This document shows, one piece after another, positions 1 to 6,468 of a stretch of 13,750 nucleotides of DNA; position 1 is the stretch's first letter; every line of letters begins with the position of its first letter. The stretch comes from Solobacterium sp. GTDB lineage: Bacteria; Bacillota_I; Bacilli_A; Erysipelotrichales; Erysipelotrichaceae. Both the position numbers and the translations under genes were made by a program. The notes beneath the pieces were generated by a model. That model had not been told where the DNA came from. It ran no database searches and saw only the letters and a program-made list of their open reading frames with translations. Where the stretch lies: NCBI GenBank assembly GCA_015256455.1, contig JABZMB010000033.1:1-13750 (forward strand). The letters are read 5' to 3'.

Positions 1-726
1 GAAGGTGGATATGCTCCATCATGCGTACCTGGAAACAACGGTCCATTAGAGACATTAGGTAACGAAGGTCCATTAGCTTTAATGGTTGAAGCTGTTGAGA
101 AAGCTGGCTACAAGTTAGGTGAAGAAATCTGCTTTGCTATGGACTTAGCTGCTTCTGAATTCTATAACGCTGAAAAGGGTGTTTATGAATTGACACGTTC
201 TGGTGAAGGTGATAAGACATCTGAACAGATGATTGACATGTTAGCTTCATGGGTAGAGAAGTATCCATTAATCTCAATCGAAGATGGTTTAGCTGAAAAC
301 GACTGGGATGGTTGGGTTAAGTTAACAGAACGTTTAGGCGAAAAGGTTCAGCTTGTTGGTGATGACCTCTTCGTTACAAACACAACATATATCAAGAAGG
401 GTATTGAATTAAAGGCAGCTAACGCTGTATTAATCAAGGTTAACCAGATTGGTACATTAACAGAAACATTAGATTCTATCGAAATGGCTAAGGAAGCTAA
501 GTACACAGCAGTTGTATCTCACCGTTCAGGTGAATCTGAAGATTCAACAATCGCTGACTTAGTAGTTGCTACAAACGCTGGCCAGATTAAGACAGGTTCT
601 ATGAGCCGTACAGACCGTATCGCTAAGTACAACCAGTTGATGAGAATCGAAGAAGAATTAGGTGAAGTTGCAGAATACCGTGGAAGACAGGCTTTCTACA
701 ACGTTAAGGCTCTTTCTTCAAAATAA
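1..726 (+). CDS. eno: Enolase (2-phosphoglycerate dehydratase), C-terminal part, 5' end outside window
   Basis: Cytosolic glycolytic enzyme converting 2-phosphoglycerate to phosphoenolpyruvate with Mg2+. The reading frame is open from base 1, so the first visible Met (base 82) is internal; about 241 residues are seen of a family length near 430. Visible active-site signatures in order are EGGYAP (start of the barrel loop carrying the general acid), AMDLAASEFY (metal Asp), SIEDGL (metal Glu), GDDLFVTN (metal Asp), LIKVNQIGT (catalytic Lys), SHRSGE (substrate His/Ser) and IKTGSMSR (substrate Lys). All key residues are present, so the enzyme should be active. Between EGGYAP and the helix EAVEKAGY there are about 11 more residues than in Bacillus enolase as I remember it. 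Codons are strongly biased (aag, gaa, gct, tta), as expected for a highly expressed gene. Identification is essentially certain. Confidence 0.98.
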   Translation, partial: EGGYAPSCVPGNNGPLETLGNEGPLALMVEAVEKAGYKLGEEICFAMDLAASEFYNAEKGVYELTRSGEGDKTSEQMIDMLASWVEKYPLISIEDGLAENDWDGWVKLTERLGEKVQLVGDDLFVTNTTYIKKGIELKAANAVLIKVNQIGTLTETLDSIEMAKEAKYTAVVSHRSGESEDSTIADLVVATNAGQIKTGSMSRTDRIAKYNQLMRIEEELGEVAEYRGRQAFYNVKALSSK

Positions 727-736
727 GAATGATTTG

Positions 737-766
737 AAAAAGTTCACTCATATGTGAACTTTTTTT
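737..766 (+). terminator. Intrinsic terminator of eno
   Basis: A 7-bp stem, agttcac (741-747) with gtgaact (754-760), has a six-base loop. It is flanked by four A's that can pair with the T-run beginning at 761, and it starts about ten bases after the eno stop codon. This closes the eno transcript. Confidence 0.9.
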
Positions 767-805
767 ATGAATAAATATTTTTTTGGATAGACTATGAACT
801 TAATA

Positions 806-835
806 TTGGTATAAATTCACATTAAATATGATAAT
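806..835 (+). promoter_or_regulatory. Weak candidate promoter in the eno downstream spacer
   Basis: TTGGTA (806-811), an 18-base spacer and GATAAT (830-835), followed by a further TATAAT at 835-840. No ORF follows on the plus strand before the minus-strand gene, so if active it would make a short non-coding RNA ending near the hairpin at 894-911. In AT-rich DNA such matches are common; support is weak. Confidence 0.25.
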
Positions 836-890
836 ATAATCAGTAGTCATTTATGGCTTTCTCTCTGGTTTGATTCTTTCTTAGCAAAAA

Positions 891-914
891 GTTAAAAACT
901 GTGAGGTTTTTTCA
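891..914. terminator. Possible weak bidirectional terminator-like hairpin
   Basis: aaaaac (894-899) pairs with gttttt (906-911) across a six-base loop. On the minus strand it lies about 45 bases beyond the stop of the small membrane protein gene and is followed by a T-rich stretch, so it may end that transcript. The stem has only one G-C pair, so the call is tentative. Nothing else convincing is seen in 767-955. Confidence 0.3.
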
Positions 915-955
915 TTTTAAAGGTAGCCTATCTCCAAGTAATTAATAGCGTTTTA

Positions 956-1348
956 TTATAGTTGTTTGTTTTTTTCAATCATCCATCCAATTATCCAACC
1001 AATCACAAGTAGATAGTTTTCGATAGCTCCTACTAGATTAACAGTTTCGTGCATTTGTAAGTAATGGATGAAGTGATTTGTACCAATCCCAATACCACCA
1101 AGAATCAAAGCGAGTAGAATGGATTGTAAATAGATCCAATTATAATGACGATAGGCAGTAATTAATATTACAAGGACTGCTATATTCCAAAAACCAATTT
1201 CTCTTTGCCATCCTGTTGAGATACCATATGCCGCATGGCTACCCATATATTCTGGTGCGAAGATTTGAAGAACTGCAGCACCAGATATCGCAATGATTAA
1301 AATGATAAATAATATACGTAAGAGAAGATTCATTCGCTGTTGTTTCAT
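956..1348 (-). CDS. Small four-helix integral membrane protein, function unknown
   Basis: A 130-residue hydrophobic protein, not recognised with certainty. Four membrane segments can be picked out near residues 8-30, 52-66, 71-95 and 104-124; the C-terminus MIEKNKQL is short and basic. The segment GWQREIGFWNIAVLV followed by a Gly-rich helix GGIGIGTNHFIHYL recalls small DUF6790/DoxX-like four-helix proteins, but this is an impression from pattern only. The start is well supported: AGGAGG lies 8 bases before the ATG, and a promoter sits just upstream. It is a single-gene unit transcribed away from pepV, between two plus-strand genes, and interrupts the eno-secG neighbourhood. No catalytic motif is visible and I assign no function. 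Confidence 0.8.
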   Translation of the reverse strand: MKQQRMNLLLRILFIILIIAISGAAVLQIFAPEYMGSHAAYGISTGWQREIGFWNIAVLVILITAYRHYNWIYLQSILLALILGGIGIGTNHFIHYLQMHETVNLVGAIENYLLVIGWIIGWMIEKNKQL

Positions 1349-1375
1349 GTTGTAGACCTCCTAAAAATATAGAAA

Positions 1376-1405
1376 ATAGTAATCTTACACGCAAGTACTT
1401 GTCAA
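1376..1405 (-). promoter_or_regulatory. Promoter of the minus-strand small membrane protein gene
   Basis: Read on the minus strand: a perfect TTGACA -35 (1400-1405), an 18-base spacer and a TACTAT -10 (1376-1381). Transcription should begin near 1369, about 20 bases before the ATG and just upstream of its AGGAGG ribosome site, giving a very short leader. Confidence 0.7.
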
Positions 1406-1515
1406 GACGAGCCAAATAATTCGTGTTGAATCCCCAAAAAATACAAATAATTTATCGGATAGCTTCCCTTAAAAAATAAATTGAATGATACTATTAAAGT
1501 AGGAGGATTTCAAAG

Positions 1516-2895
1516 ATGAAATTTATTGATGAAGCACGTGCGTATCAAGATAATATGATTGAAGATTTACGTGAGCTTGTAAAGATTGAATCCGTACGTG
1601 ATGACGCTGCTGCGACAAAAGAAGCACCTTTTGGACCAAACATTGCAAAGTGTTTAGACAAAGCATTAGAGATTGGCAAACGCGATGGTTTTAAAGTAGA
1701 GAATGTAGATGGTTATGCTGGTGTAATTCAGTATGGTGATTTAGAAGAATCTGTTGGTGTACTTGGTCATTTGGATGTTGTGCCTATCGGTGATGGCTGG
1801 ACATTTGATCCACTTGGTGGAGAAATTAAAGATGGCTATATCATGGGTAGAGGTACTTGTGATGATAAGGGTCCTGCAATTGCGGCTTATTATGCGATGA
1901 AGATTCTAAAGGACAAGGGATATAAGTTAAAACATAATATTCAAATGATTTTGGGTACAGATGAAGAAAACACATCTGCTGGTATTCTTTACTATAAGAA
2001 AGTACGTAAGAATCCAATTATGGGTATTGTACCAGATGCAGACTTCCCATGTATCTATGCAGAAAAGGGTATTTTAGACTTTGCTGCAAAAGGTAAGATT
2101 GATTCCTGTATCAAATATATGAAGTCTGGTACTGCATTTAATGTAGTTATCAGTAAGGCAGATGTTATCGTTGATAAGCCACTTGAAAAGGAATACTTTG
2201 AGAAGTTCTTACTTGCAAATGAACTAACTGGTGAATGCCATGAAGATGAAGCTGGATCACATTATCATATCGATGGTAAGCCATTCCATGCATCTCGCCC
2301 TTATATGGGTGTCAATGCGGCTGTGAAGATGTTTGAATTTATTGGCAGTTGCTATAACGATGAATTTAGCTTAAATGCTGTGAAGTTATTTAAGGATCCA
2401 TATGGTGTTGGATTAAAGGTTGCATATGATGGAGCATATATGGGGCCTTTAACTTTCAATATAGGTAAGGCAAATATTGAAGATGGTCAGGTGTACTTTG
2501 CATTAGATTATCGTTATCCAAACGAATGTGAAGGTAGTGATTTACTAAAGAGAAGTGCAGATATCATCAAGGAAGTATTACATATTGATACAGAATTAGT
2601 AGATGATTCCAAATGGTTATTGAATGATCCTAACAGTGAACTGATTCAAACTTGCTTGAAGCACTATCGTGCATTTAGTGGTGATACTTATACACCTCCT
2701 CTACGTATCGGTGGTGGTACATATGCTCGTAGTTTTGATAACTTTGCGGCATTTGGTCCTATCTTCCCAACACGTGAATATGCGTCATGGGTAGGTGCTG
2801 AACATGAAGCAGATGAAGGATTTGAAATTGAAACAATGATTCTTGCTTGTGCAATTTACGCAAACGTTCTATTTGATTTAGCTTGTGAACAATAA
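1516..2895 (+). CDS. pepV: M20-family zinc dipeptidase (PepV-like)
   Basis: Cytosolic metallopeptidase of the M20A/PepV group, which cleaves dipeptides, releasing N-terminal amino acids during peptide use. The 459-residue length fits PepV (about 470). Metal and catalytic motifs are in place: HLDVVP with His85 and Asp87, GRGTCDDKGP with the bridging Asp at 116/117, GTDEENTS with the Glu pair 150/151, PDADFP with Asp174, and a C-terminal AEHEADE carrying His430. The insert between about residues 185 and 385 is the lid/pseudo-dimerisation domain of the family. The start is set by AGGAGG (1501-1506), 9 bases before the ATG. Only weak promoter matches are seen in the 170-base divergent spacer. A terminator follows directly, so it appears monocistronic. 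Exact dipeptide preference, for example for beta-Ala dipeptides, cannot be read from sequence. Confidence 0.93.
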   Translation: MKFIDEARAYQDNMIEDLRELVKIESVRDDAAATKEAPFGPNIAKCLDKALEIGKRDGFKVENVDGYAGVIQYGDLEESVGVLGHLDVVPIGDGWTFDPLGGEIKDGYIMGRGTCDDKGPAIAAYYAMKILKDKGYKLKHNIQMILGTDEENTSAGILYYKKVRKNPIMGIVPDADFPCIYAEKGILDFAAKGKIDSCIKYMKSGTAFNVVISKADVIVDKPLEKEYFEKFLLANELTGECHEDEAGSHYHIDGKPFHASRPYMGVNAAVKMFEFIGSCYNDEFSLNAVKLFKDPYGVGLKVAYDGAYMGPLTFNIGKANIEDGQVYFALDYRYPNECEGSDLLKRSADIIKEVLHIDTELVDDSKWLLNDPNSELIQTCLKHYRAFSGDTYTPPLRIGGGTYARSFDNFAAFGPIFPTREYASWVGAEHEADEGFEIETMILACAIYANVLFDLACEQ

Positions 2896-2916
2896 AGAAC
2901 GAAATGATTTAAATTA

Positions 2917-2943
2917 GGAAGTGTCTATGGATACTTCCTTTTA
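2917..2943 (+). terminator. Intrinsic terminator of pepV
   Basis: ggaagtgtc (2917-2925) pairs with gatacttcc (2930-2938), including one G-T wobble, around a tatg loop, followed by TTTT. It starts about 20 bases after the pepV stop codon. Confidence 0.82.
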
Positions 2944-2994
2944 TGATGGATAATCCATGTGCGAATGGTGTAATTATGTGGTTAAATAATATGT

Positions 2995-4788
2995 ATGAAA
3001 ACAACCAAGAAGTTACCGGTACAAGATAGAGTATTTTCATTACGCTATTATTGGCATGGGTTACCAGAAATTTTGTATTATCAGATTCCTGCAAAAATCA
3101 TTCTTTTTATGATGGTTTCCTTTGTGGAAGGAATTCTTGGTTCTATCATGAACCTAACGGGTATCTACTCTGTAAGTAGTGGGGAACTTCCATCATTACT
3201 ACGTAGCTGGTATGGCTGGGCTGTTTTAATTGCTTTATCAATATTATTTACGATATATATGGCACTTGATATTATCATACTGATTTTATTAAGTCGTAAT
3301 ATTCTATATAATCAAAAGAAAAAGATGAAGGAAATCATCTCTACTGCAGTGCGTATATCTCGAAAGTTCATTAACTTTAGGGGTTGTCTAGTTGGAATGT
3401 ATTTTGCAGTTATTATTCCACTGAATACCGCAATGATAGGTTTGCATCTAACAAAACATGCAGTACCACAGTTTATTTATTCTGTTATTCGTTCAAATCA
3501 CGTATATATGCTTGCATATGTTATTTTAGTATTACTTTTAGACTTTGTTGGAATGATTCATATATTTACTTTCCATGGAGTTCTTTTTGATAACTATTCG
3601 CTAGCTACATCTATGCATGAATCAAGAAATTTGTTTTTCAAAAACTGGAAGAGTATTGTTTTATCGTATTTAAAATTCTTTGGTATGTTCTTAGTGATAC
3701 TTGTAGTAGGGGTAGTGAGTATTATTGTTATACCGTACTATGTATCACATTGGATTATGCATGCAAAATTCTGGTATCACTATCTGATTATTATGGTAGT
3801 GATTATGGGACTTATTTTCATCTTCTTATTTACAATGATATTTATTCAAGCACAAGCAATGTGTATCACTCGTGTCTATGACGAATGCACACTTGCAGGA
3901 TATCAAGAAGAGAAGTTTACTACACCAGTTCTATTCCAAAAGAGTTTCCGCTTTGTTATATCGATAAGTGTGTTGGTATCACTTATATTGGGTTATGTTG
4001 GTGCGAAGGTTTTCGATGACTTATTTCCAAAGGAATATGTAACAGAAGTGATTGCACATCGTGGTGGAGGAGATTTATCGACAGAAAATACGGTAGAGTC
4101 AATTCGTGCTGCGATAGAGGCTGGTGCCTCTGCATCCGAAATCGATGTTCAAAGAACTGCAGATGGTCATTATGTTATCTTTCACGATAATACGCTAAAA
4201 CGTTTATGTAATGATCCCCGTACAGTACAAGAGCTCACGCTTGAGGAGATTAAGAGACTCAGAATTACAGCCCCTGATGGTCATCAGGTGAGAATCGCAA
4301 CATTAGAAGAGATACTAAATACTGCAAAAGATGAAATTAAACTCTATATCGAATTAAAGGGTAAAAGTGCAGGAATGCAGATGGCAAATGATGTCTATCA
4401 AATGCTTGTCGAAAGAGATATGGTCAATCAAGTACGAATCATTAGTTTGAATGCAAACCTGATTACACAAGTAGAACGAACCTATCCGGATGTAGAGACA
4501 GAGTATCTCTGCTTTATTGCCTATGGAGAAATTGAGTCGATGGAAGTAGATGCGGTTGGTTTAGAAGAAGAATTAGCTACTACACAAAGAATTGATAACC
4601 TGCATGAAGCAGGGAAGAAAGTTGATGTATGGACTGTAAATTCCTTTGGATCAATCATACGATTTATGGTATCAGATGTAGATGGTATTATCACTGATAG
4701 CGTTCAACTGGCATTGAATATTAGAGATGGAAAGAGTGATTTACCTGACTTTACAAGGTTGTTACGAATTTTCTTCCCGCAATTCTAA
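2995..4788 (+). CDS. Membrane-anchored glycerophosphodiester phosphodiesterase
   Basis: A 597-residue two-part protein. The first 340 or so residues are a polytopic membrane domain, with hydrophobic segments near 33-55, 74-100, 132-150, 170-192, 222-250, 263-290 and 318-337, matching the membrane domain often fused to GDPD in Firmicutes. From about residue 350 comes a GP-PDE TIM barrel that hydrolyses glycerophosphodiesters to glycerol-3-phosphate plus an alcohol. Catalytic motifs are His355-Arg356 (AHRGG), Glu364-Asn365, Glu382/Asp384 (SEIDVQ), His397-Asp398 (IFHDNT) and Glu453/Lys455 (IELKGK); VWTVNS and DGIITD near the C-terminus are also typical. Likely role is turnover of lipid- or teichoic-acid-derived glycerophosphodiesters at the membrane. 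An in-frame stop at 2983 and no earlier start fix the ATG at 2995, yet no Shine-Dalgarno sequence precedes it. Physiological substrate is unknown. Confidence 0.92.
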   Translation: MKTTKKLPVQDRVFSLRYYWHGLPEILYYQIPAKIILFMMVSFVEGILGSIMNLTGIYSVSSGELPSLLRSWYGWAVLIALSILFTIYMALDIIILILLSRNILYNQKKKMKEIISTAVRISRKFINFRGCLVGMYFAVIIPLNTAMIGLHLTKHAVPQFIYSVIRSNHVYMLAYVILVLLLDFVGMIHIFTFHGVLFDNYSLATSMHESRNLFFKNWKSIVLSYLKFFGMFLVILVVGVVSIIVIPYYVSHWIMHAKFWYHYLIIMVVIMGLIFIFLFTMIFIQAQAMCITRVYDECTLAGYQEEKFTTPVLFQKSFRFVISISVLVSLILGYVGAKVFDDLFPKEYVTEVIAHRGGGDLSTENTVESIRAAIEAGASASEIDVQRTADGHYVIFHDNTLKRLCNDPRTVQELTLEEIKRLRITAPDGHQVRIATLEEILNTAKDEIKLYIELKGKSAGMQMANDVYQMLVERDMVNQVRIISLNANLITQVERTYPDVETEYLCFIAYGEIESMEVDAVGLEEELATTQRIDNLHEAGKKVDVWTVNSFGSIIRFMVSDVDGIITDSVQLALNIRDGKSDLPDFTRLLRIFFPQF

Positions 4789-4844
4789 TATGCATGCATG
4801 TATTCATGTGTGATATGAGTTTGAATAATTTATAATGTATTAAT

Positions 4845-4872
4845 TTTCTTATAATCAACAATGATGTATAAT
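4845..4872 (+). promoter_or_regulatory. Probable promoter of the 382-aa membrane protein gene
   Basis: A perfect TATAAT -10 (4867-4872) is preceded by a weak TTTCTT -35 (4845-4850) at 16 bases. Predicted initiation is near 4879, inside the 5' arm of the hairpin at 4873-4922, so the transcript would begin with a stem-loop. A second TATAAT at 4850-4855 is a less likely alternative because no -35 is spaced correctly. Confidence 0.5.
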
Positions 4873-4922
4873 AAAACCACTGTAAAGTTAAGGTGAATTA
4901 TTCATAGCTTTATAGTGGTTTT
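4873..4922. terminator. Long stem-loop between the phosphodiesterase gene and the next gene
   Basis: aaaaccactgtaaag (4873-4887) pairs with ctttatagtggtttt (4908-4922), a 15-bp stem with one G-T pair and a 20-base loop that holds a small tgaa/ttca hairpin. A run of only four T's closes it in each direction. It may terminate the phosphodiesterase transcript, since nothing better follows that gene, or form a 5' leader structure of the next mRNA. Sequence alone does not decide. Confidence 0.5.
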
Positions 4923-4945
4923 AATGAATATAAAAGGGAGATATT

Positions 4946-6094
4946 ATGGAAAACTTCATTCGTAATTTGACAAAAGAGAAGACTCTGATTAATAAAGTAT
5001 TCCTTGCGTTATTATGCAGCCAGTTGGCAATCATTCTTGCTTCATTCTTTAAGATTGCAGTATTGCCAAGCTTTGGAAAACTAAATCTATACGCAATGGC
5101 TAGTATGGCAACACTATTTTTAATTTCATCAGTCATTGAAATAGTGTTTACATTAAAGAAAAATGAAAAAGTATTTATTACACTTAGAGTTGTTAACTTA
5201 TTATGGCTATTTAGTTTAATTGGACACATTGTAAAGCAAATTGAAGATTTACAAAAGACAGAATCGTTGTTAGATTTTGGTGCTGGTGTGGTAGAGAACC
5301 TATATTCATGGTTATCATTTGGTATTGTTAATTTCTCAATCCCTAGATCTGGATATTCTTATTTATTAGGTACAGTCAATATTATTCGCATTCTAGCGGA
5401 TATTAGCTTAGTTATCTTACTAATATATGTATATTTAAGATTTTTCAAAAAGGATGAATTTGATATGACACCATGTATTGAAGGTAGTTTAATTGCAAAG
5501 TTACAGACTGCATATAATCTAGACAAGGTTGTAACAGGAGCAAGTGTTGCATTAATTCTTTCACTATTCTTGAGATTTTGGAGTAATGGACGTATTGCAG
5601 TGCCTGCATTTGGTACAAGACCATTTATTGCATCAGCGACAATAGCTCTTAGTGTATTTATGATTCAAGGAGTACTTGTAAAAGATGCGCAGAAGTTAGA
5701 AAGATCTATTCTTATAGTGCTTATTACATTTATCCTTTGGAATCCAATCTCTGCGTTCCGTCAGGGTGTCGGTGTTGGATATCTATTATATTTAGTTGCA
5801 ATCATTACACTTGGTGTTGTCTATATTAAACGTCATGAAGTAAAGAAAGTAGCAGAACCACAGCCTGTACAACAAAAAGAAACTACAAAACCTGAAGAGT
5901 CTATAAAGGAAGAAACCGTTATAGTGGAAGAGCAGTCTGTTAAAGATGAGCAACCAGTTGATAAAGAAGAATCAAAACCTGAAGAAATTATCAAGGAAGA
6001 AAAGGCGGTAGTAGCAGAAGAGCCTGTTAAGGGTGATGAGGCTGTAAATGATGAAGATTCCAAATCAGAAGAAGAGGATTCTGATAAGAAGTAA
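4946..6094 (+). CDS. Polytopic membrane protein with repeated acidic C-terminal tail, function unknown
   Basis: A 382-residue protein I do not recognise. Hydrophobic segments lie near residues 16-34, 47-70, 76-97, 140-165, 196-213, 226-246, 253-270 and 275-295, giving about eight membrane spans. After YIKRHEVKK (about 293-301) it becomes a hydrophilic, Glu/Lys-rich, probably disordered tail. The tail holds two in-register copies of a 29-residue unit (residues 315-343 and 344-372), each starting KPEE and containing IKEE and EE-x(1-2)-VK, plus the start of a third copy (KSEEEDSDKK). The start is supported by GGGAG five bases before the ATG. The gene stands alone, with its own promoter candidate upstream and a separate secG promoter downstream. 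No enzymatic motif is seen. The inside/outside orientation of the tail is unknown; the positive residues just before it suggest it is cytoplasmic. Confidence 0.85.
   Translation: MENFIRNLTKEKTLINKVFLALLCSQLAIILASFFKIAVLPSFGKLNLYAMASMATLFLISSVIEIVFTLKKNEKVFITLRVVNLLWLFSLIGHIVKQIEDLQKTESLLDFGAGVVENLYSWLSFGIVNFSIPRSGYSYLLGTVNIIRILADISLVILLIYVYLRFFKKDEFDMTPCIEGSLIAKLQTAYNLDKVVTGASVALILSLFLRFWSNGRIAVPAFGTRPFIASATIALSVFMIQGVLVKDAQKLERSILIVLITFILWNPISAFRQGVGVGYLLYLVAIITLGVVYIKRHEVKKVAEPQPVQQKETTKPEESIKEETVIVEEQSVKDEQPVDKEESKPEEIIKEEKAVVAEEPVKGDEAVNDEDSKSEEEDSDKK
5888..6091 (+). repeat. 87-bp in-frame tandem repeat encoding the acidic tail
   Basis: Two units of 87 bp (5888-5974 and 5975-6061) encode 29-residue segments that align without gaps, followed by a partial third unit (6062-6091). 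The DNA has diverged more than the charge pattern, so the duplication is old and the acidic character has been kept. Confidence 0.75.
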
Positions 6095-6101
6095 AGTGGT
6101 A

Positions 6102-6131
6102 TTGGACATCAATATAAAGCGATGGTATAAT
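6102..6131 (+). promoter_or_regulatory. secG promoter with extended -10
   Basis: TTGGAC (6102-6107), an 18-base spacer and a perfect TATAAT (6126-6131) preceded by TGG, giving the extended -10 form TGnTATAAT. Transcription should start near 6138, just ahead of the AAAGGAG ribosome site of secG. Confidence 0.82.
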
Positions 6132-6159
6132 ACTGGGGCAAGCGAAAGGAGCTTTTTAG

Positions 6160-6384
6160 ATGCTTAACGCTATATTAATGATTGTATCGGCTTTGCTGAT
6201 TATTTTATCACTATTACAGGGTGGAAAATCTGACGGTATTTCTAGTGCATTCACTGGAAATGGCGGTTTAAATCTATTTGCCAACACAAAGGAAAGAGGA
6301 TCTGAAAAGGTCATTTCTAATCTAACGTTGGTACTTGGAATTGCATTTTTTGCTTTAGTTATCGCGATAAGAGTGATTAAGTAA
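6160..6384 (+). CDS. secG: Preprotein translocase subunit SecG
   Basis: A 74-residue inner-membrane subunit of the SecYEG channel, which assists SecA-driven export. It has two membrane helices (about residues 2-20 and 52-71) joined by a loop carrying the family signature LLQGGKSDGISSAFTGNGG. Length is typical for Firmicutes SecG (about 75). The start is set by AAAGGAG (6144-6150), nine bases before the ATG. It has its own strong promoter and a terminator directly after the stop, so it can be expressed independently, although read-through into rnr is possible since secG-rnr-smpB-ssrA is the common Firmicutes order. The esterase gene found between secG and rnr in Bacillus is absent. Confidence 0.96.
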   Translation: MLNAILMIVSALLIILSLLQGGKSDGISSAFTGNGGLNLFANTKERGSEKVISNLTLVLGIAFFALVIAIRVIK

Positions 6385-6405
6385 CCGGTGAAAGCCGGTT
6401 TTTTC
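6383..6405 (+). terminator. Intrinsic terminator of secG
   Basis: ccggt (6385-6389) and gccgg (6394-6398) form a stem with a gaaa loop, followed by TTTTTT, beginning within the stop codon of secG. Nearly the same hairpin ends rpiB at 12729-12750. Confidence 0.9.
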
Positions 6406-6468
6406 TTACGAAGAGACATTTGGTTTATCAGATATTGCTTAGAATAAGCTATAACAGAAAGAAGAATT

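Noticed and set aside
2909..3094. Minus-strand 61-codon open frame between pepV and the phosphodiesterase gene
   Set aside because: It overlaps the pepV terminator and the coding start of the next gene, and has no recognisable features.
4790..4799. Palindrome ATGCATGCAT just after the phosphodiesterase stop codon
   Set aside because: Short alternating ATGC in AT-rich DNA, with no T-run and no repeat elsewhere in the window; not enough to call a terminator or protein site.
5888..6061. Tandem repeats considered as a CRISPR or minisatellite
   Set aside because: The units are contiguous, in frame and diverged, with no spacers, so they are protein-coding repeats.
5833..6063. Minus-strand Ser/Thr-rich open frame opposite the acidic tail
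   Set aside because: Antisense of Glu/Lys codons naturally reads as Ser/Phe/Leu; there is no ribosome site or family match.
6420..6455. Possible rnr promoter between the secG terminator and rnr
   Set aside because: TTGGTT, TAGAAT and TATAAC are present but never at a 16-18 base spacing, so no promoter was called.
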